A DNA stretch of 64,000 nt, taken from NCBI RefSeq assembly GCF_007004655.1, contig NZ_ML660111.1, positions 28,443-92,442 of the forward strand. The letters are read 5' to 3'. How positions within the stretch are numbered: the stretch's first letter is position 1; the number at the start of each line of letters is the position of its first letter. Under the pieces are notes generated by a model. It did not search any database. It was not told the DNA's origin and saw only the letters and a list, made by a program, of their open reading frames with translations. A program made the position numbers and the translations under genes. Origin of the DNA: Exilibacterium tricleocarpae (GTDB lineage: Bacteria > Pseudomonadota > Gammaproteobacteria > Pseudomonadales > Cellvibrionaceae). This document shows positions 8,776-25,569 of the stretch, one piece after another.

Positions 8776-11700
8776 ATGGCTTACTCATACACTGAGAAAA
8801 AACGTATCCGCAAGGACTTCGGCAAACTGCCGACCGTTATGGATGTACCTTTCCTCCTGGCGATTCAGTTGGACTCCTACCGGAAATTTACCCAGGCCGG
8901 CACCGCCGCCGATGCCCGTGGCGACCACGGTTTGCACGCGGCTTTCAAGTCTGTGTTTCCGATAGTGAGCTATTCCGGCAGCGCCGCCCTTGAATACGTG
9001 AGTTACAACCTGGGTAAGCCTGCATTTGACGTCAACGAATGCCAACTGCGCGGTGTCACCTACGCCGTGCCGTTGCGTGTCAAAGTGCGCCTGATTATTT
9101 ACGATAAAGAATCTGCCAACAAGTCCATCAAGGACATCAAAGAGCAGGAAGTCTACATGGGCGAGATTCCGCTCATGACCGATAACGGCACCTTCGTGAT
9201 CAATGGTACCGAGCGGGTGATTGTCTCCCAGCTGCATCGCTCCCCGGGCGTGTTTTTTGATCATGATAAGGGTAAAACCCACTCTTCCGGCAAATTGTTG
9301 TATTCCGCCCGCGTCATCCCCTACCGCGGCTCGTGGCTGGACTTTGAGTTTGATCCGAAAGACCTGGTGTTTGTGCGGATCGATCGCCGTCGCAAGCTGC
9401 CGGCGACTATTCTGCTGCGCGCCCTGGGTTTCAGCTCGGAAGAAATGCTGGATATGTTCTTTGATACCAGCAGCTTCCACATCAACAGTGACGGTGAATT
9501 CACCCTTGAGCTGGTGCCGTCGCGGCTGCGCGGCGATGTGGCCACGTTTGAAATCAAGGACAACGACGGCAATGTCGTGGTCGAAGAGGGCCGCCGTGTC
9601 ACCGCGCGGCATATTCGCCAACTGGAAAAAGCCGGCGTCAGCGAGCTGGCCGTACCGCGGGAATACATGCTCGGCCGTTCGCTGGCAAAAGACCTGGCCA
9701 ACACCGAGACCGGCGAGCTGCTGGCGGAGTGTAATACTGAGATTACCGAAGAAATTCTGGACAAGATGGTGGCGGCCCAGATCAAAACGGTCGAGACGCT
9801 TTACACCAACGAATTGGATTGCGGTCCGTTTATCTCCGATACGCTGCGTGTCGATCCGGCCCGCACCGAGTTGGAGGCGCTGGTGGAAATTTACCGCATG
9901 ATGCGCCCCGGCGAGCCGCCCACCAAAGAATCCGCCGAAGCACTGTTTCAAAACCTGTTCTTCAGCCAGGAGCGCTATGATCTTTCCGCTGTCGGCCGTA
10001 TGAAGTTCAACCGCCGCCTGGGTCGCGAGAGCGAGGGCGGCGAAGGCACGCTGTCGAATGACGATATTGTGGCGGTGCTGCGCACCTTGATTGATATCCG
10101 CAACGGCAAGGGCATGGTCGACGATATCGACCACCTCGGCAACCGCCGGGTGCGCTCGGTGGGTGAAATGGCGGAAAACCAGTTCCGTGTCGGCCTGGTC
10201 CGGGTAGAGCGGGCGGTGAAAGAGCGCCTGTCCATGGCCGAGTCCGAAGGGCTGATGCCGCAGGATTTGATCAATGCCAAACCGGTGGCGGCGGCGGTCA
10301 AGGAGTTTTTCGGCTCCTCCCAGTTGTCGCAGTTTATGGACCAGAACAACCCGCTGTCCGAGGTTACTCACAAGCGCCGGGTATCGGCCCTGGGCCCCGG
10401 TGGTCTGACCCGCGAACGCGCCGGCTTTGAAGTGCGCGATGTGCACCCGACGCACTACGGTCGCGTGTGTCCGATCGAAACGCCGGAGGGGCCGAACATC
10501 GGCCTGATCAACTCGCTCGCCACCTATGCGCGCACCAACAACTACGGTTTTTTGGAAAGTCCGTACCGGCGTGTCAAAGAAGGCCAGGTCACCGACGATA
10601 TCGACTATCTGTCGGCGATCAACGAGTCCGAGTATGTGATTGCCCAGGCCTCGGCCACGGTCAATGAAAAAGGCCAGTTGGTGGACGAGTTGGTCTCTGT
10701 GCGCCACCAGAACGAATTTACCCTGAAAGCGGCCGAAGACGTGCAGTATATGGACGTGTCGCCGCGCCAGGTGGTCTCTGTGGCTGCCTCGTTGATTCCG
10801 TTTCTGGAGCACGATGACGCCAACCGTGCCCTGATGGGCTCCAACATGCAGCGCCAGGCCGTGCCGACGTTGAAGGCGGACAAGCCGCTGGTCGGTACCG
10901 GTATGGAGCGCAATGTGGCGCGCGACTCCGGCGTTTGTGTCGTGGCCAAGCGCAGCGGTGCGATCGAGCGGGTCGATGCCGCGCGCATCGTGGTGCGGGT
11001 TGACGATCAGGAGGTCGACGCCGGTGATGCCGGTGTGGATATCTACAATCTCACCAAGTACACCCGCTCCAACCAAAACACCTGTATCAACCAGCGCTCC
11101 ATTGTCAGTGTCGGCGACCAGGTCTCCCGCGGCGATATCCTGGCCGACGGACCCTCGGTCGACCTCGGCGAGCTGGCGCTGGGACAGAACATGCGCATCG
11201 CCTTTATGCCCTGGAACGGCTACAACTTCGAGGATTCGATTCTGGTCTCCGAGCGGGTTGTGCAGGAAGACCGTTTCACTACCATTCATATTCAGGAGCT
11301 GACCTGTATTGCCCGCGACACCAAGCTCGGCAGCGAGGAAATCAGTGCGGACATTCCCAACGTCGGCGAGGGCGCGCTGTCCAAGCTGGACGAGTCGGGT
11401 ATCGTTTATATCGGTGCCGAAGTCGGCCCGGGCGATATCCTGGTGGGCAAGGTCACACCGAAAGGTGAAACCCAGTTGACGCCGGAAGAGAAGCTGCTGC
11501 GGGCGATTTTCGGTGAAAAGGCGTCCGATGTTAAAGACACCTCCCTGCGGGTGCCCACCAGCACCTTCGGCACCGTTATCGACGTGCAGGTGTTTACCCG
11601 CGACGGCTTGGAGAAAGACCAGCGCTCGCTGGAAATCGAGAAGTCCCAGTTGGATCAGGTGCGTAAAGACTTGAACGAAGAGTATCGCATTGTCGAAACT

Positions 11701-12861
11701 GCCACGTTTGAACGCCTGCGCGCCGCCCTGGTGGGGCAGCCCGCTGCCGGCGGCAAGGGTGTTAAGAAGGGCGATGTTATCTCTGACGAACTGCTCGACA
11801 GTCTCGAGGCCGATCAGTGGTTCAAGCTGCGCATGTCCGACGAGGCGCTGAACGAGCAGCTCGAGCGTGCCGAAGAACAGTTGAAAGAGCGCCGCAAGAT
11901 TCTCGACGAGCGCTTCGAGGACAAAAAGAAAAAACTCGAAACCGGTGACGACCTGGCGCCGGGCGTGTTGAAAATCGTCAAGGTTTACCTGGCGATCAAG
12001 CGCCGCATCCAGCCCGGAGACAAAATGGCGGGCCGCCACGGTAACAAGGGGGTTATCTCGGTGATTATGCCGGTCGAGGATATGCCCTATGACGAGAACG
12101 GCGAGCCGGTCGATATCGTCCTCAATCCGCTGGGCGTGCCCTCGCGGATGAATGTGGGACAGATTCTCGAAACCCACCTGGGCCTGGCCGCCAAGGGGCT
12201 CGGCGTCAAGATCGATGCCATGTTGCGCCAGCAGCGCGAAGTGGCCGAACTGCGACAGTTTTTCGAGGAGATCTACAACAAAACCGGTGACGTCGGTGCC
12301 AAAGAGGACCTGCAGTCGTTCAGCGACACCGATGTACTGGAGCTGGCGCGCAACCTCAGCGGTGGTGTGCCCATGGCAACTCCGGTGTTCGACGGTGCCA
12401 AGGAGACGGAAATCAAACAACTGCTGGCACTGGCGGAGCTGCCGGAATCCGGTCAGATGTCTCTGTATGACGGCCGTACCGGCGACGCGTTCCAGCGTCC
12501 GGTGACCGTCGGTTACATGTACATGCTGAAGCTCAACCACCTGGTGGACGACAAGATGCACGCCCGCTCCACCGGCTCCTACAGCCTGGTCACCCAGCAG
12601 CCGCTCGGGGGTAAAGCCCAGTTTGGCGGCCAGCGCTTCGGTGAGATGGAAGTGTGGGCGCTGGAAGCCTACGGTGCCGCTTATACCTTGCAGGAAATGC
12701 TCACGGTCAAATCCGACGACGTGGCCGGGCGCACCAAAATGTATAAAAACATCGTCGACGGCGACCACCGTATGGAGCCCGGGATGCCGGAGTCCTTTAA
12801 CGTACTGGTTAAGGAAATCCGCTCGCTCGGTATCAATATGGAACTGGAGAACGACGCCTGA
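8776..12861 (+). CDS. rpoB: DNA-directed RNA polymerase subunit beta
   Basis: Beta forms half of the RNA polymerase active-site cleft. The 1361-residue protein is slightly longer than E. coli RpoB (1342). The rifampicin region near residue 512 reads [20 protein letters not shown] then [11 protein letters not shown], i.e. the sensitive form with the usual Asp, His, Arg and Ser residues. Later landmarks are [11 protein letters not shown], the catalytic-centre segment [18 protein letters not shown] ([17 protein letters not shown]), and the C-terminal clamp [19 protein letters not shown]. rpoC follows after 93 bases. Confidence 0.99.
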   Translation: MAYSYTEKKRIRKDFGKLPTVMDVPFLLAIQLDSYRKFTQAGTAADARGDHGLHAAFKSVFPIVSYSGSAALEYVSYNLGKPAFDVNECQLRGVTYAVPLRVKVRLIIYDKESANKSIKDIKEQEVYMGEIPLMTDNGTFVINGTERVIVSQLHRSPGVFFDHDKGKTHSSGKLLYSARVIPYRGSWLDFEFDPKDLVFVRIDRRRKLPATILLRALGFSSEEMLDMFFDTSSFHINSDGEFTLELVPSRLRGDVATFEIKDNDGNVVVEEGRRVTARHIRQLEKAGVSELAVPREYMLGRSLAKDLANTETGELLAECNTEITEEILDKMVAAQIKTVETLYTNELDCGPFISDTLRVDPARTELEALVEIYRMMRPGEPPTKESAEALFQNLFFSQERYDLSAVGRMKFNRRLGRESEGGEGTLSNDDIVAVLRTLIDIRNGKGMVDDIDHLGNRRVRSVGEMAENQFRVGLVRVERAVKERLSMAESEGLMPQDLINAKPVAAAVKEFFGSSQLSQFMDQNNPLSEVTHKRRVSALGPGGLTRERAGFEVRDVHPTHYGRVCPIETPEGPNIGLINSLATYARTNNYGFLESPYRRVKEGQVTDDIDYLSAINESEYVIAQASATVNEKGQLVDELVSVRHQNEFTLKAAEDVQYMDVSPRQVVSVAASLIPFLEHDDANRALMGSNMQRQAVPTLKADKPLVGTGMERNVARDSGVCVVAKRSGAIERVDAARIVVRVDDQEVDAGDAGVDIYNLTKYTRSNQNTCINQRSIVSVGDQVSRGDILADGPSVDLGELALGQNMRIAFMPWNGYNFEDSILVSERVVQEDRFTTIHIQELTCIARDTKLGSEEISADIPNVGEGALSKLDESGIVYIGAEVGPGDILVGKVTPKGETQLTPEEKLLRAIFGEKASDVKDTSLRVPTSTFGTVIDVQVFTRDGLEKDQRSLEIEKSQLDQVRKDLNEEYRIVETATFERLRAALVGQPAAGGKGVKKGDVISDELLDSLEADQWFKLRMSDEALNEQLERAEEQLKERRKILDERFEDKKKKLETGDDLAPGVLKIVKVYLAIKRRIQPGDKMAGRHGNKGVISVIMPVEDMPYDENGEPVDIVLNPLGVPSRMNVGQILETHLGLAAKGLGVKIDAMLRQQREVAELRQFFEEIYNKTGDVGAKEDLQSFSDTDVLELARNLSGGVPMATPVFDGAKETEIKQLLALAELPESGQMSLYDGRTGDAFQRPVTVGYMYMLKLNHLVDDKMHARSTGSYSLVTQQPLGGKAQFGGQRFGEMEVWALEAYGAAYTLQEMLTVKSDDVAGRTKMYKNIVDGDHRMEPGMPESFNVLVKEIRSLGINMELENDA

Positions 12862-12954
12862 GCCGTTAGTCGTTACCGGCCGCGCTCGCCTGAGAGCGCG
12901 GCTGTTTTGAGATTAGATTCGCTACTTGTTGGAGCCCACGAATAGGAGGCTACC

Positions 12955-17178
<4,224 letters not shown>

Positions 17179-17225
17179 CGATTGGCCGGTGTGGTGATGC
17201 GCCGGCGCCCCCCTCCGTGGGGGTA

Positions 17226-17254
17226 TTGACTGGGGCGGGTGGCGTCATTACAAT
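17226..17254 (+). promoter_or_regulatory. Sigma70 promoter of the str operon, nested in the rpoC terminator
   Basis: TTGACT (17226-17231), exactly 17 bases, then TACAAT (17249-17254): five of six matches in each box. The -10 box is in the loop of the terminator hairpin, and the expected start (about 17261) falls in its descending arm. Confidence 0.75.
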
Positions 17255-17271
17255 GCGCCACCCGCTTTTTT
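17235..17271 (+). terminator. Intrinsic terminator after rpoC
   Basis: A perfect 10-bp stem, GCGGGTGGCG (17235-17244) with CGCCACCCGC (17256-17265), is followed by TTTTTT. It ends the rplJL-rpoBC transcript. Confidence 0.9.
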
Positions 17272-17310
17272 CTAAGTGGAAGTCATTTTTATTTTTTGGA
17301 GTTATTTTTC

Positions 17311-17682
17311 ATGGCAACGATCAACCAGTTGGTTCGTAAGCCGAGAAAACGTAAAGCAGCCAAGAGCGATGTGCCCGCTTTGCAGGGCAACCCTCAGCGC
17401 CGCGGTGTTTGCACCCGTGTCTACACCACCACACCGAAGAAGCCGAACTCGGCCCTGCGCAAGGTTTGCCGGGTGCGCCTGACCAACGGTTTCGAGGTAA
17501 CGTCCTATATCGGTGGTGAGGGACACAACCTGCAGGAGCACAGTGTGGTGTTGATTCGCGGCGGCCGGGTAAAAGACCTGCCGGGTGTGCGTTATCACAC
17601 CGTGCGCGGCAGCCTTGACACCTCTGGTGTGAACGATCGCAAACAAGGCCGTTCCAAGTACGGTACCAAGCGGCCCAAGTAA
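17311..17682 (+). CDS. rpsL: 30S ribosomal protein S12
   Basis: S12 sits at the decoding centre. I use ATG 17311 because it gives the family N-terminus [15 protein letters not shown]; a longer in-frame extension to 17239 would run through the promoter/terminator. The product is 123 residues. The streptomycin-target lysines are wild type: [13 protein letters not shown] (Lys near 42-43) and [13 protein letters not shown] (Lys near 87). First gene of the str operon. Confidence 0.97.
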   Translation: MATINQLVRKPRKRKAAKSDVPALQGNPQRRGVCTRVYTTTPKKPNSALRKVCRVRLTNGFEVTSYIGGEGHNLQEHSVVLIRGGRVKDLPGVRYHTVRGSLDTSGVNDRKQGRSKYGTKRPK

Positions 17683-17845
17683 CTGAAGTCAAGCAACGGA
17701 ACAGGTTGCGTGGCCCCGCTGCCGTAGCAAAACGTTTTCGGTGAGAACCGAGTAAGGCTGAGCGCGCTGGTGATGATAGGGTGTTAGTACAGAAACCTAT
17801 TGTTGGAGCGACGTCTTAGACAACCCTGAAGAGAGGCGAATTAAA

Positions 17846-18316
17846 ATGCCAAGAAGACGCGTAGTCGCCAAACGTGAAGTATTGCCGGATCCCAAGTACG
17901 GCAATGTGACATTGGCGAAGTTTATGAACATGGTTATGGTCAGCGGCAAGAAGTCCGTCGCTGAACGCATTGTCTACGGTGCTTTGGATATTGTTAAGGA
18001 ACGCCTTAACAAGGACCCGCTGGAGGTATTCGACGAAGCGCTGGAGAAGATCGCACCGGTTGTAGAGGTCAAGTCCCGCCGTGTCGGTGGTGCAACCTAT
18101 CAAGTGCCGGTTGAAGTGCGCCCGGCCCGCCGCACCGCGCTGGCCATGCGCTGGCTGGTGGAGTACTCCCGCAACCGCGGTGAGAAGTCCATGCCGCAGC
18201 GACTGGCCGGTGAGCTGATCGACGCCGCCCAGGGCAAGGGGGCAGCGGTTAAAAAGCGCGAAGACGTTCACCGTATGGCTGAGGCCAACAAGGCGTTCTC
18301 TCACTATCGTTTTTAA
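17846..18316 (+). CDS. rpsG: 30S ribosomal protein S7
   Basis: S7 nucleates assembly of the 30S head and, in E. coli, represses the str operon. The 156-residue product starts [19 protein letters not shown] and has the [16 protein letters not shown] beta-hairpin that contacts the E-site tRNA. It lies 163 bases after rpsL and is followed by a possible terminator at 18399-18424. Confidence 0.98.
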   Translation: MPRRRVVAKREVLPDPKYGNVTLAKFMNMVMVSGKKSVAERIVYGALDIVKERLNKDPLEVFDEALEKIAPVVEVKSRRVGGATYQVPVEVRPARRTALAMRWLVEYSRNRGEKSMPQRLAGELIDAAQGKGAAVKKREDVHRMAEANKAFSHYRF

Positions 18317-18398
18317 AGGCGCTTTTAATCTCAGTGTTTCTAATGTCAACATAAGGGCAGCAGACTATTTAAAGTAACTGTAAAAACATACGGTAACG

Positions 18399-18424
18399 AA
18401 AGGCAGCTATCATCGCTGCCTTTT
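18399..18424 (+). terminator. Attenuator/terminator between rpsG and fusA
   Basis: AAAGGCAGC (18399-18407) pairs with GCTGCCTTT (18415-18423), with a seven-base loop and a short T run. It would reduce read-through from rpsG into fusA. Confidence 0.65.
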
Positions 18425-18536
18425 AGCGTTTTAGTCAGATCGCCTTTATTTACTCTATTTAAGTTGAATACAGTCGTTCCGGGCAGGCGCCGCCTTGCGG
18501 CGCGGCGCCCGGACCAGCAGAACGGGGAATGCAACC

Positions 18537-20648
18537 GTGGCACGTAAAACACCTATCGCACGCTATCGCAATATCGGTATCGTCGCACACGTAGACGCCG
18601 GTAAAACCACCACCACCGAGCGGGTACTTTTTTATACCGGCCTGTCGCATAAAATCGGCGAGGTGCACGACGGTGCCGCCACCATGGACTGGATGGAGCA
18701 GGAACAGGAGCGCGGTATCACCATTACCTCCGCGGCCACCACCTGTTTCTGGGCCGGTATGGAGAACCAGTTCGACAAACACCGCATCAATATCATCGAT
18801 ACCCCGGGACACGTCGATTTCACCATCGAGGTGGAGCGTTCCCTGCGGGTGCTGGACGGTGCCGTGGTGGTGCTGTGCGGCTCTTCCGGCGTGCAGCCGC
18901 AGACCGAAACCGTCTGGCGTCAGGCCAACAAATACGAAGTGCCGCGCATGGTTTTCGTCAATAAAATGGATCGCGCCGGTGCCGATTTCGATATGGTTGT
19001 CGGTCAACTGAAAGAGCGCCTCGGTGCCGTACCGGTACCCCTGCAAATGACGATTGGTGCCGAAGAGGAATTCAAAGGTGTGGTCGACCTGGTAAAAATG
19101 AAGGCCATCCTCTGGAATGAAGCCGATCAGGGTATGTCTTTCGACTATGCCGATATTCCCGCCGAGCTGCAGGACAAGTGCGAGGAGATGCGCGAGTACC
19201 TGGTCGAGTCCGCCGCTGAGGCCAACGAAGAGCTGATGGAAAAATACCTGGAAGGGGGCGAGTTGACCGAGGAAGAGGTCAAAGCCGGTATTCGCCAGCG
19301 TACCCTGGCCAATGAAATCGTGCCGGTGTTGGGCGGCTCAGCCTTTAAAAACAAGGGTGTGCAGGCGGTGTTGGACGCTGTTATCGAATACCTGCCGGCG
19401 CCGACCGAAGTGAAAGCGATCGAAGGGATACTGGATGATGGAGAAACCACCGAGGCCCGCGAGGCCGACGACAATGCGCCTTTCGCCGCCCTGGCCTTTA
19501 AAATCGCCACCGACCCTTTCGTAGGCACGCTGACGTTCTTCCGGGTTTACTCCGGTACCCTGAGTTCCGGTGACACCATTTACAATTCGGTGAAGGGCAA
19601 AAGAGAGCGTGTCGGCCGGATGGTGCAAATGCACTCCAACGACCGCCAGGAAATTAAAGAAGTGCTGGCGGGGGATATCGCCGCCGGTATCGGCCTCAAG
19701 GACGTGACCACCGGTGATACCCTTTGCGCCCAAAACAGCGTCATCACCCTGGAGCGCATGGAGTTCCCCGAGCCGGTTATTTCGGTAGCCGTAGAGCCCA
19801 AATCCAAGGCCGATCAGGAGAAAATGGGTATCGCTCTGGGTAAGTTGGCTCAGGAAGACCCGTCTTTCCGGGTCAAGACCGACGAGGAAACGGGGCAGAC
19901 CATTATTTCCGGTATGGGTGAGTTGCACCTGGATATCCTGGTCGACCGCATGCGGCGCGAGTTTAGCGTCGAGGCGAATATCGGCAAGCCCCAGGTGGCA
20001 TACCGCGAAGCCATTCGCAACACCTCGGAAATCGAAGGCAAGTTCGTGCGCCAGTCCGGTGGTCGTGGTCAATACGGCCATGTCTGGATCAAATTCGAGC
20101 CCGCCGAAGACGCGGGCGCTGAAGGCTTGGAGTTTGTCAACGAAATCGTCGGCGGTGTGGTGCCTCGTGAATATATCCCGGCAGTCGAAAAAGGTATCTC
20201 CGAGCAGATGCAAAACGGTGTCCTGGCCGGCTACCCGCTGCTGGGGTTGAAGGCGACGCTCTACGATGGCTCTTACCACGATGTTGACTCCAGTGAGATG
20301 GCGTTTAAAATCGCTGGCTCCATGGCGACTAAAAAGCTGTCCCAGGAGGGTGGTGCCGTATTGCTTGAACCGCTGATGAAAGTTGAAGTGGTGACGCCTG
20401 AAGAGAATATGGGCGATGTGGTGGGTGATCTCAACCGCCGCCGCGGTTTGATTCAGGGGATGGACGAGAATGCGTCCGGTAAAGTTATCAATGCGGAAGT
20501 GCCGCTGGCTGAAATGTTTGGTTACGCCACCGACCTGCGTTCCGCAACCCAGGGTCGCGCAACGTTTACCATGGAGTTTGAGCGCTACGGCGAGGCGCCG
20601 AACAACATTGCCGAAGAGGTCATTGCGAAAACCAAAACCGGCAAGTGA
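18537..20648 (+). CDS. fusA: Elongation factor G
   Basis: EF-G drives translocation and, with RRF, ribosome recycling. I place the start at GTG 18537 (after GGGGA at 18524-18528). This gives [20 protein letters not shown] as in E. coli, whereas the upstream in-frame ATG would add 14 unconserved residues. The 703-residue product has G1 AHVDAGKT, G2 with [12 protein letters not shown]3 DTPGHVDF, G4 NKMD, and domains II-V including the tip loop of domain IV. A second tuf follows after 101 bases. Confidence 0.97.
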   Translation: MARKTPIARYRNIGIVAHVDAGKTTTTERVLFYTGLSHKIGEVHDGAATMDWMEQEQERGITITSAATTCFWAGMENQFDKHRINIIDTPGHVDFTIEVERSLRVLDGAVVVLCGSSGVQPQTETVWRQANKYEVPRMVFVNKMDRAGADFDMVVGQLKERLGAVPVPLQMTIGAEEEFKGVVDLVKMKAILWNEADQGMSFDYADIPAELQDKCEEMREYLVESAAEANEELMEKYLEGGELTEEEVKAGIRQRTLANEIVPVLGGSAFKNKGVQAVLDAVIEYLPAPTEVKAIEGILDDGETTEAREADDNAPFAALAFKIATDPFVGTLTFFRVYSGTLSSGDTIYNSVKGKRERVGRMVQMHSNDRQEIKEVLAGDIAAGIGLKDVTTGDTLCAQNSVITLERMEFPEPVISVAVEPKSKADQEKMGIALGKLAQEDPSFRVKTDEETGQTIISGMGELHLDILVDRMRREFSVEANIGKPQVAYREAIRNTSEIEGKFVRQSGGRGQYGHVWIKFEPAEDAGAEGLEFVNEIVGGVVPREYIPAVEKGISEQMQNGVLAGYPLLGLKATLYDGSYHDVDSSEMAFKIAGSMATKKLSQEGGAVLLEPLMKVEVVTPEENMGDVVGDLNRRRGLIQGMDENASGKVINAEVPLAEMFGYATDLRSATQGRATFTMEFERYGEAPNNIAEEVIAKTKTGK

Positions 20649-20749
20649 CCGAAGCTCGTAGTTGGTAATTGATAGTTGATGGTGAGCGCCCGCAGGCGGG
20701 ATTTGCATCGCAGCGGGTAGCCAGCAAGTTAAGTCTGAGGATATGAAAA

Positions 20750-21943
20750 GTGGCTAAAGAAAAGTTTGAACGCAACAAGCCCCACGTCAATGTGGGCACC
20801 ATCGGTCACGTCGACCACGGCAAAACCACACTGACCGCGGCGCTGACGCGGGTGTGTGCAGAAGTCTGGGGTGGCGAAGCGGTGGCTTTCGACGGTATCG
20901 ACAATGCCCCGGAAGAGCGCGAGCGGGGTATCACGATTGCGACCTCCCACGTGGAATACGACTCGCCGGGCCGTCACTACGCCCACGTCGACTGCCCGGG
21001 CCACGCCGACTACGTGAAAAACATGATCACCGGTGCCGCGCAGATGGACGGTGCGATCCTGGTGTGCTCGGCGGCAGACGGCCCGATGCCGCAGACCCGC
21101 GAGCATATCCTGCTGTCACGGCAGGTGGGCGTGCCCTATATTGTGGTGTTCCTGAACAAGGCGGACATGGTCGACGACGACGAGCTGCTGGAGCTGGTGG
21201 AAATGGAAGTGCGGGAGCTGCTGGACCAGTACGAGTTCCCGGGCGACGACACCCCGATCATCACCGGTTCGGCGCTGATGGCGCTGGAAGGCAAAGACGA
21301 CAACGAGATGGGTACCACGGCGGTGAAGAAGCTGGTGGAAACCCTGGACGAGTATATTCCGGAGCCGGAGCGGGCGGTGGACCAGCCGTTCCTGATGCCG
21401 ATCGAGGACGTGTTTTCGATCTCCGGTCGCGGCACGGTGGTAACCGGTCGTGTCGAGCGGGGTATTGTGAAGGTGGGCGAGGAGATCGAGATCGTCGGTA
21501 TCAAAGAGACCACCAAGACCACCTGTACCGGAGTGGAGATGTTCCGCAAGCTGCTGGACGAAGGCCGTGCTGGTGAGAATGTGGGGGTACTGCTGCGCGG
21601 CACCAAGCGGGAAGAAGTGGAGCGTGGGCAGGTGCTGGCGCGTCCGGGTTCGATCACGCCGCACACCAAGTTCGAGTCTGAGGTGTATGTGCTGTCGAAG
21701 GACGAAGGTGGGCGTCACACGCCGTTTTTCAAAGGCTACCGGCCGCAGTTCTATTTCCGCACCACGGACGTGACCGGTGCCTGCGAATTGCCGGAAGGCA
21801 CCGAGATGGTGATGCCGGGTGACAATGTGCAGATGGTGGTGACACTGATTGCCCCGATTGCGATGGAAGAGGGTCTGCGGTTTGCGATCCGCGAGGGCGG
21901 CCGCACGGTTGGTGCGGGTGTCGTTGCCAAAATCATCGAGTAA
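20750..21943 (+). CDS. tuf: Elongation factor Tu, copy 2 (str operon)
   Basis: The tufA-position gene encodes the same 397-residue protein as copy 1. It starts with GTG instead of ATG. From codon 10 to the penultimate base its DNA appears identical to 3499-4692, while flanks differ completely. This is the signature of recurrent gene conversion known for enterobacterial tuf pairs. G1 [13 protein letters not shown] and NKAD are intact. A strong terminator (21983-22008) closes the operon. Confidence 0.99.
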   Translation: MAKEKFERNKPHVNVGTIGHVDHGKTTLTAALTRVCAEVWGGEAVAFDGIDNAPEERERGITIATSHVEYDSPGRHYAHVDCPGHADYVKNMITGAAQMDGAILVCSAADGPMPQTREHILLSRQVGVPYIVVFLNKADMVDDDELLELVEMEVRELLDQYEFPGDDTPIITGSALMALEGKDDNEMGTTAVKKLVETLDEYIPEPERAVDQPFLMPIEDVFSISGRGTVVTGRVERGIVKVGEEIEIVGIKETTKTTCTGVEMFRKLLDEGRAGENVGVLLRGTKREEVERGQVLARPGSITPHTKFESEVYVLSKDEGGRHTPFFKGYRPQFYFRTTDVTGACELPEGTEMVMPGDNVQMVVTLIAPIAMEEGLRFAIREGGRTVGAGVVAKIIE

Positions 21944-21982
21944 GCTCGATCTCAAGCCGTGTCTGGCTGAGGTCTCAAAAAG

Positions 21983-22008
21983 GGGCTCCCGCGAGGGAGC
22001 CCTTTTTT
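21983..22008 (+). terminator. Intrinsic terminator of the str operon
   Basis: GGGCTCCC (21983-21990), tetraloop GCGA, GGGAGCCC (21995-22002) and TTTTTT. A preceding A run also makes it a candidate terminator on the other strand. Confidence 0.95.
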
Positions 22009-22098
22009 ATAAGTGTTTGAAATAACGGGTTTTTTTGGTAGGTTTTCCCTCTCTGTTCCGGGTCGGCACAGAAAGTGCCAGAAGCGCCTAAATAGCCC

Positions 22099-22127
22099 TT
22101 GACACCCTGGGGGCACCCCTTTAGAAT
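22099..22127 (+). promoter_or_regulatory. Sigma70 promoter of the S10 operon
   Basis: Consensus TTGACA (22099-22104), a 17-base spacer and TAGAAT (22122-22127). It is the strongest promoter match I see in the window and lies 79 bases before rpsJ. Confidence 0.85.
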
Positions 22128-22131
22128 TCGG

Positions 22132-22517
<386 letters not shown>

Positions 22518-22717
22518 ATTCAGCTGGGTTTCGACTCACTGTTAATGGGTTTCGACTGATTATAGGTTTCGACTAATTAATAGGTATTGAATAGCTAGCA
22601 GTATTCGCCGAAGTCCTGGACCCCAGCCCCCGTAAGGCATCCGTCCAGGTGTGTGTAACGCTCTGAAATGGGCGGCCATAGCGGGTAACAGCCCCGTACA
22701 CTGAGAGGTTAAAGAAA

Positions 22718-23356
22718 ATGACGATTGGCATTGTCGGTCGCAAAAGCGGCATGACCCGCATTTTTACCGACGAAGGTGTTTCCATTCCTGTCTCTGTGAT
22801 TGAGGTCGAACCCAATCGCATCACCCAGGTTAAGAACGTAGAAACCGACGGCTACAGCTCTGTGCAGGTAACCGTAGGGTCACGTCGTGCCTCCCGTGTT
22901 ACCAAGCCTGCTGCAGGTCATTTTGCCAAAGCTAACTCAGAAGCCGGTCGCGGCTTGTGGGAGTTGCGCAATGACGGCGGCGAAACCTTTGAAGTCGGCG
23001 GCGAGCTGACTGTCGAAGCGTTTGAGGCTGGTCAAAAAATTGATGTTACCGGCACCTCTAAGGGTAAGGGTTTTGCAGGCGGCGTTAAGCGCTGGAATTT
23101 CCGCATGCAGGACGCTACTCACGGTAACTCTATATCTCACCGCGCTCCCGGCTCGATTGGCCAGTGTCAAACGCCGGGCCGTGTTTTCAAAGGCAAAAAG
23201 ATGGCCGGCCACCTCGGTGCTGAACGGGTCACCATTCAGAACCTCGAAGTGGTCAAAGTCGATGCCGAGCGCAACTTACTGTTGGTCAAAGGTGCTATTC
23301 CCGGTGCGCCCGGTGGCGATGTCATCGTGCGCCCGGCCGTGAAGGTGCGCAACTGA
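22718..23356 (+). CDS. rplC: 50S ribosomal protein L3
   Basis: L3 starts large-subunit assembly and reaches the peptidyl transferase centre with its long loop. The 212-residue product has [12 protein letters not shown] and the loop tip [21 protein letters not shown]. The Gln that PrmB methylates in E. coli (GQNQ) is kept within GQCQ. Second gene of the S10 operon. Confidence 0.98.
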   Translation: MTIGIVGRKSGMTRIFTDEGVSIPVSVIEVEPNRITQVKNVETDGYSSVQVTVGSRRASRVTKPAAGHFAKANSEAGRGLWELRNDGGETFEVGGELTVEAFEAGQKIDVTGTSKGKGFAGGVKRWNFRMQDATHGNSISHRAPGSIGQCQTPGRVFKGKKMAGHLGAERVTIQNLEVVKVDAERNLLLVKGAIPGAPGGDVIVRPAVKVRN

Positions 23357-23414
23357 GCGCGTGCGTAACCGACAGCCTGTCGCAGAGATATAGGGGTTTA
23401 GTGGGGAATCGACC

Positions 23415-24029
23415 ATGGAATTGAATATAGCAACACCCGAAGGCGCAAAAGGTACGGTCAGCGTATCGGAAGTCGCGTTCGGTAAAGAGTTCAACCAGGA
23501 CCTGGTACACCAGGCGGTAGTGGCTTACCTGGCCGGTGGCCGGCAGGGTACCAAGGCCCAGAAAAATCGCGCGGCGGTATCGGGCGGCGGCAAAAAGCCC
23601 TGGCGTCAAAAGGGTACCGGTCGCGCTCGTGCCGGCACCATTCGCAGCCCGCTGTGGCGTTCCGGCGGTGTGACCTTTGCGGCGCAACCGCGGGATCACA
23701 GCCAGAAGCTGAATAAAAAGATGTATCGCGCCGCGTTGCGCTGCATCCTGTCAGAGTTGAATCGCCAGGAGCGCTTGGTCGTGGTGGAGGCGTTTGACGT
23801 CGACGCGCCGAAGACCAAGGGCCTGGTGCAAAAACTGGCGCAGTACGATTTGGCGGAAGCGCTGATTGTTACCGAAGAAGTGAACGAGAATCTCTATCTG
23901 GCGGCGCGTAACCTCCACAAGGTGGATGTGCGCGATGTACAGGGTATCGATCCGGTCAGCCTGATTCGCTTCGACAAAGTTGTCATCACTGTTTCTGCTC
24001 TTAAGAAACTCGAGGAGATGCTGGGATGA
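23415..24029 (+). CDS. rplD: 50S ribosomal protein L4
   Basis: L4 lines the exit tunnel and, in enterobacteria, regulates the S10 operon. The 204-residue protein contains the tunnel loop [20 protein letters not shown] followed by [10 protein letters not shown], where macrolide-resistance changes arise in other species; nothing unusual is seen. It overlaps rplW by four bases (ATGA). Confidence 0.98.
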   Translation: MELNIATPEGAKGTVSVSEVAFGKEFNQDLVHQAVVAYLAGGRQGTKAQKNRAAVSGGGKKPWRQKGTGRARAGTIRSPLWRSGGVTFAAQPRDHSQKLNKKMYRAALRCILSELNRQERLVVVEAFDVDAPKTKGLVQKLAQYDLAEALIVTEEVNENLYLAARNLHKVDVRDVQGIDPVSLIRFDKVVITVSALKKLEEMLG

Positions 24030-24322
24030 ACCAAGAGCGTCTGTTGAAAGTATTGTTGGGTCCGGTGGTCTCTGAGAAATCAGCCACTGCCGGCGATCTG
24101 GGCAACCAGGTGGTCTTCAAGGTCCTGAAAGATGCGGCCAAGCCGGAGATCAAGGCAGCGGTGGAAAAGCTCTTTAGCGTCACCGTTGAAGAAGTGCGTG
24201 TTCTCAATGTCAAAGGCAAGACCAAGCGCACCCGTCACGGCTTAGGCAAGCGCAGTGACTGGAAGAAAGCTTATGTGCGCTTAGCCGAAGGCCAGGACAT
24301 TGACTTTGCGGTAGCGGAATAG
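24026..24322 (+). CDS. rplW: 50S ribosomal protein L23
   Basis: L23 is the docking site for trigger factor and SRP at the tunnel exit. The 98-residue protein starts [19 protein letters not shown] and has [29 protein letters not shown] loop residues ([14 protein letters not shown]). It is translationally coupled to rplD through the ATGA overlap. Confidence 0.98.
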   Translation: MNQERLLKVLLGPVVSEKSATAGDLGNQVVFKVLKDAAKPEIKAAVEKLFSVTVEEVRVLNVKGKTKRTRHGLGKRSDWKKAYVRLAEGQDIDFAVAE

Positions 24323-24358
24323 CAGCCCCGAGAGGGTGTTTTTGGAGAATAAGTTACG

Positions 24359-25186
24359 ATGGCCATTGTAAAACGTAAACCAACCTCTCCCGGTCGCCGC
24401 TTTGTCGTAAGCGTCGTTGATCCGGAGTTGCACAAAGGTGCTCCCCACGCGCCGCTGTTGGAGAAGAAGTCGAAGACCGGCGGGCGTAACAGCGCCGGGC
24501 GGATCACCACTCGCCATGTCGGTGGCGGCCATAAGCAACACTACCGGGTGATCGATTTCAAACGCAATAAAGATGGTGTGCCGGCCAAAGTCGAGCGCCT
24601 CGAGTACGACCCCAACCGCAGCGCCAATATAGCGCTGGTGTGTTATGCCGATGGTGAGCGCCGCTATATCATCGCACCAAAGAAGCTTAGGGCTGGCGAC
24701 CAGATACTGTCTGGCGATACGGCGCCGATTAAAGTGGGCAACGCCCTGCCGATTCGCAATATTCCGGTCGGTAGCGTGATTCACTGCATTGAGCTGAAGC
24801 CGGGCAAGGGCGCGCAGATGGCCCGCTCTGCCGGCACCTCCGCGCAGTTGGTCGCCCGTGAGGGCACCTACGCGACGCTGCGGTTGCGCAGCGGTGAAAT
24901 GCGTAAGGTGCTGGTCGAGTGCCGGGCCACTCTGGGCGAGGTGTCCAACAGTGAACACAATCTGCGTTCGCTGGGTAAGGCCGGCGCCAAGCGCTGGCGC
25001 GGTGTGCGCCCGACAGTGCGCGGTGTCGCCATGAACCCGGTCGACCACCCGCACGGCGGTGGTGAAGGTCGAACCTCCGGCGGTCGTCACCCGGTCAGTC
25101 CCTGGGGCACGCCCACCAAGGGTTACAAAACGCGCAAGAACAAGCGCACTGACAAAATGATTATCCGCCGTCGTGGTAAGAAGTAA
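24359..25186 (+). CDS. rplB: 50S ribosomal protein L2
   Basis: L2 is one of the most conserved 50S proteins and bridges both subunits. The 275-residue product has the C-terminal signature [18 protein letters not shown], including the conserved His of the HPHGGGEG loop near the peptidyl transferase centre. It is followed after 73 bases by rpsS. Confidence 0.98.
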   Translation: MAIVKRKPTSPGRRFVVSVVDPELHKGAPHAPLLEKKSKTGGRNSAGRITTRHVGGGHKQHYRVIDFKRNKDGVPAKVERLEYDPNRSANIALVCYADGERRYIIAPKKLRAGDQILSGDTAPIKVGNALPIRNIPVGSVIHCIELKPGKGAQMARSAGTSAQLVAREGTYATLRLRSGEMRKVLVECRATLGEVSNSEHNLRSLGKAGAKRWRGVRPTVRGVAMNPVDHPHGGGEGRTSGGRHPVSPWGTPTKGYKTRKNKRTDKMIIRRRGKK

Positions 25187-25259
25187 GCGCGCGGCTTAGA
25201 AAGTTTTACAAGACTTTTTTACATAGCTGAATAGCTAGTAGCTGAAAGAGGAAAGAACA

Positions 25260-25538
25260 GTGCCACGTTCACTGAAGAAGGGTCCGTTTATCGATCTTCA
25301 CTTGATGGAGAAGGTCGAAACAGCGGCCGAGAAAAATGATCGCCGCCCGATCAAGACCTGGTCGCGTCGCTCCATGATCGTGCCGGACATGGTTGGCCTG
25401 ACGCTGGCGGTGCACAACGGCCGCCAGCACGTGCCGGTGCTGGTCAATGAAGAGATGGTCGGGCATAAGCTGGGCGAGTTTGCCGCGACCCGCACTTACC
25501 GTGGTCACGCAGCAGACAAGAAAGCGAAGAAGCGCTAA
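25260..25538 (+). CDS. rpsS: 30S ribosomal protein S19
   Basis: S19 lies in the 30S head next to S13. The start is GTG 25260, after GAGGAAAG at 25247-25254, giving [16 protein letters not shown]. The 92-residue length and the segment [17 protein letters not shown] are typical. Confidence 0.97.
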   Translation: MPRSLKKGPFIDLHLMEKVETAAEKNDRRPIKTWSRRSMIVPDMVGLTLAVHNGRQHVPVLVNEEMVGHKLGEFAATRTYRGHAADKKAKKR

Positions 25539-25569
25539 GCGCGCCCAGCCAAAACGTCGAGGTTAAACG

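Noticed and set aside
8785..12768. A 1327-codon open frame antisense to rpoB, and other long antisense frames opposite rpoC, fusA, tuf, GH97 and others
   Set aside because: They arise from the codon bias of GC-rich genes; the translations are low-complexity with many His/Gln/Arg and have no domain pattern or ribosome-binding site.
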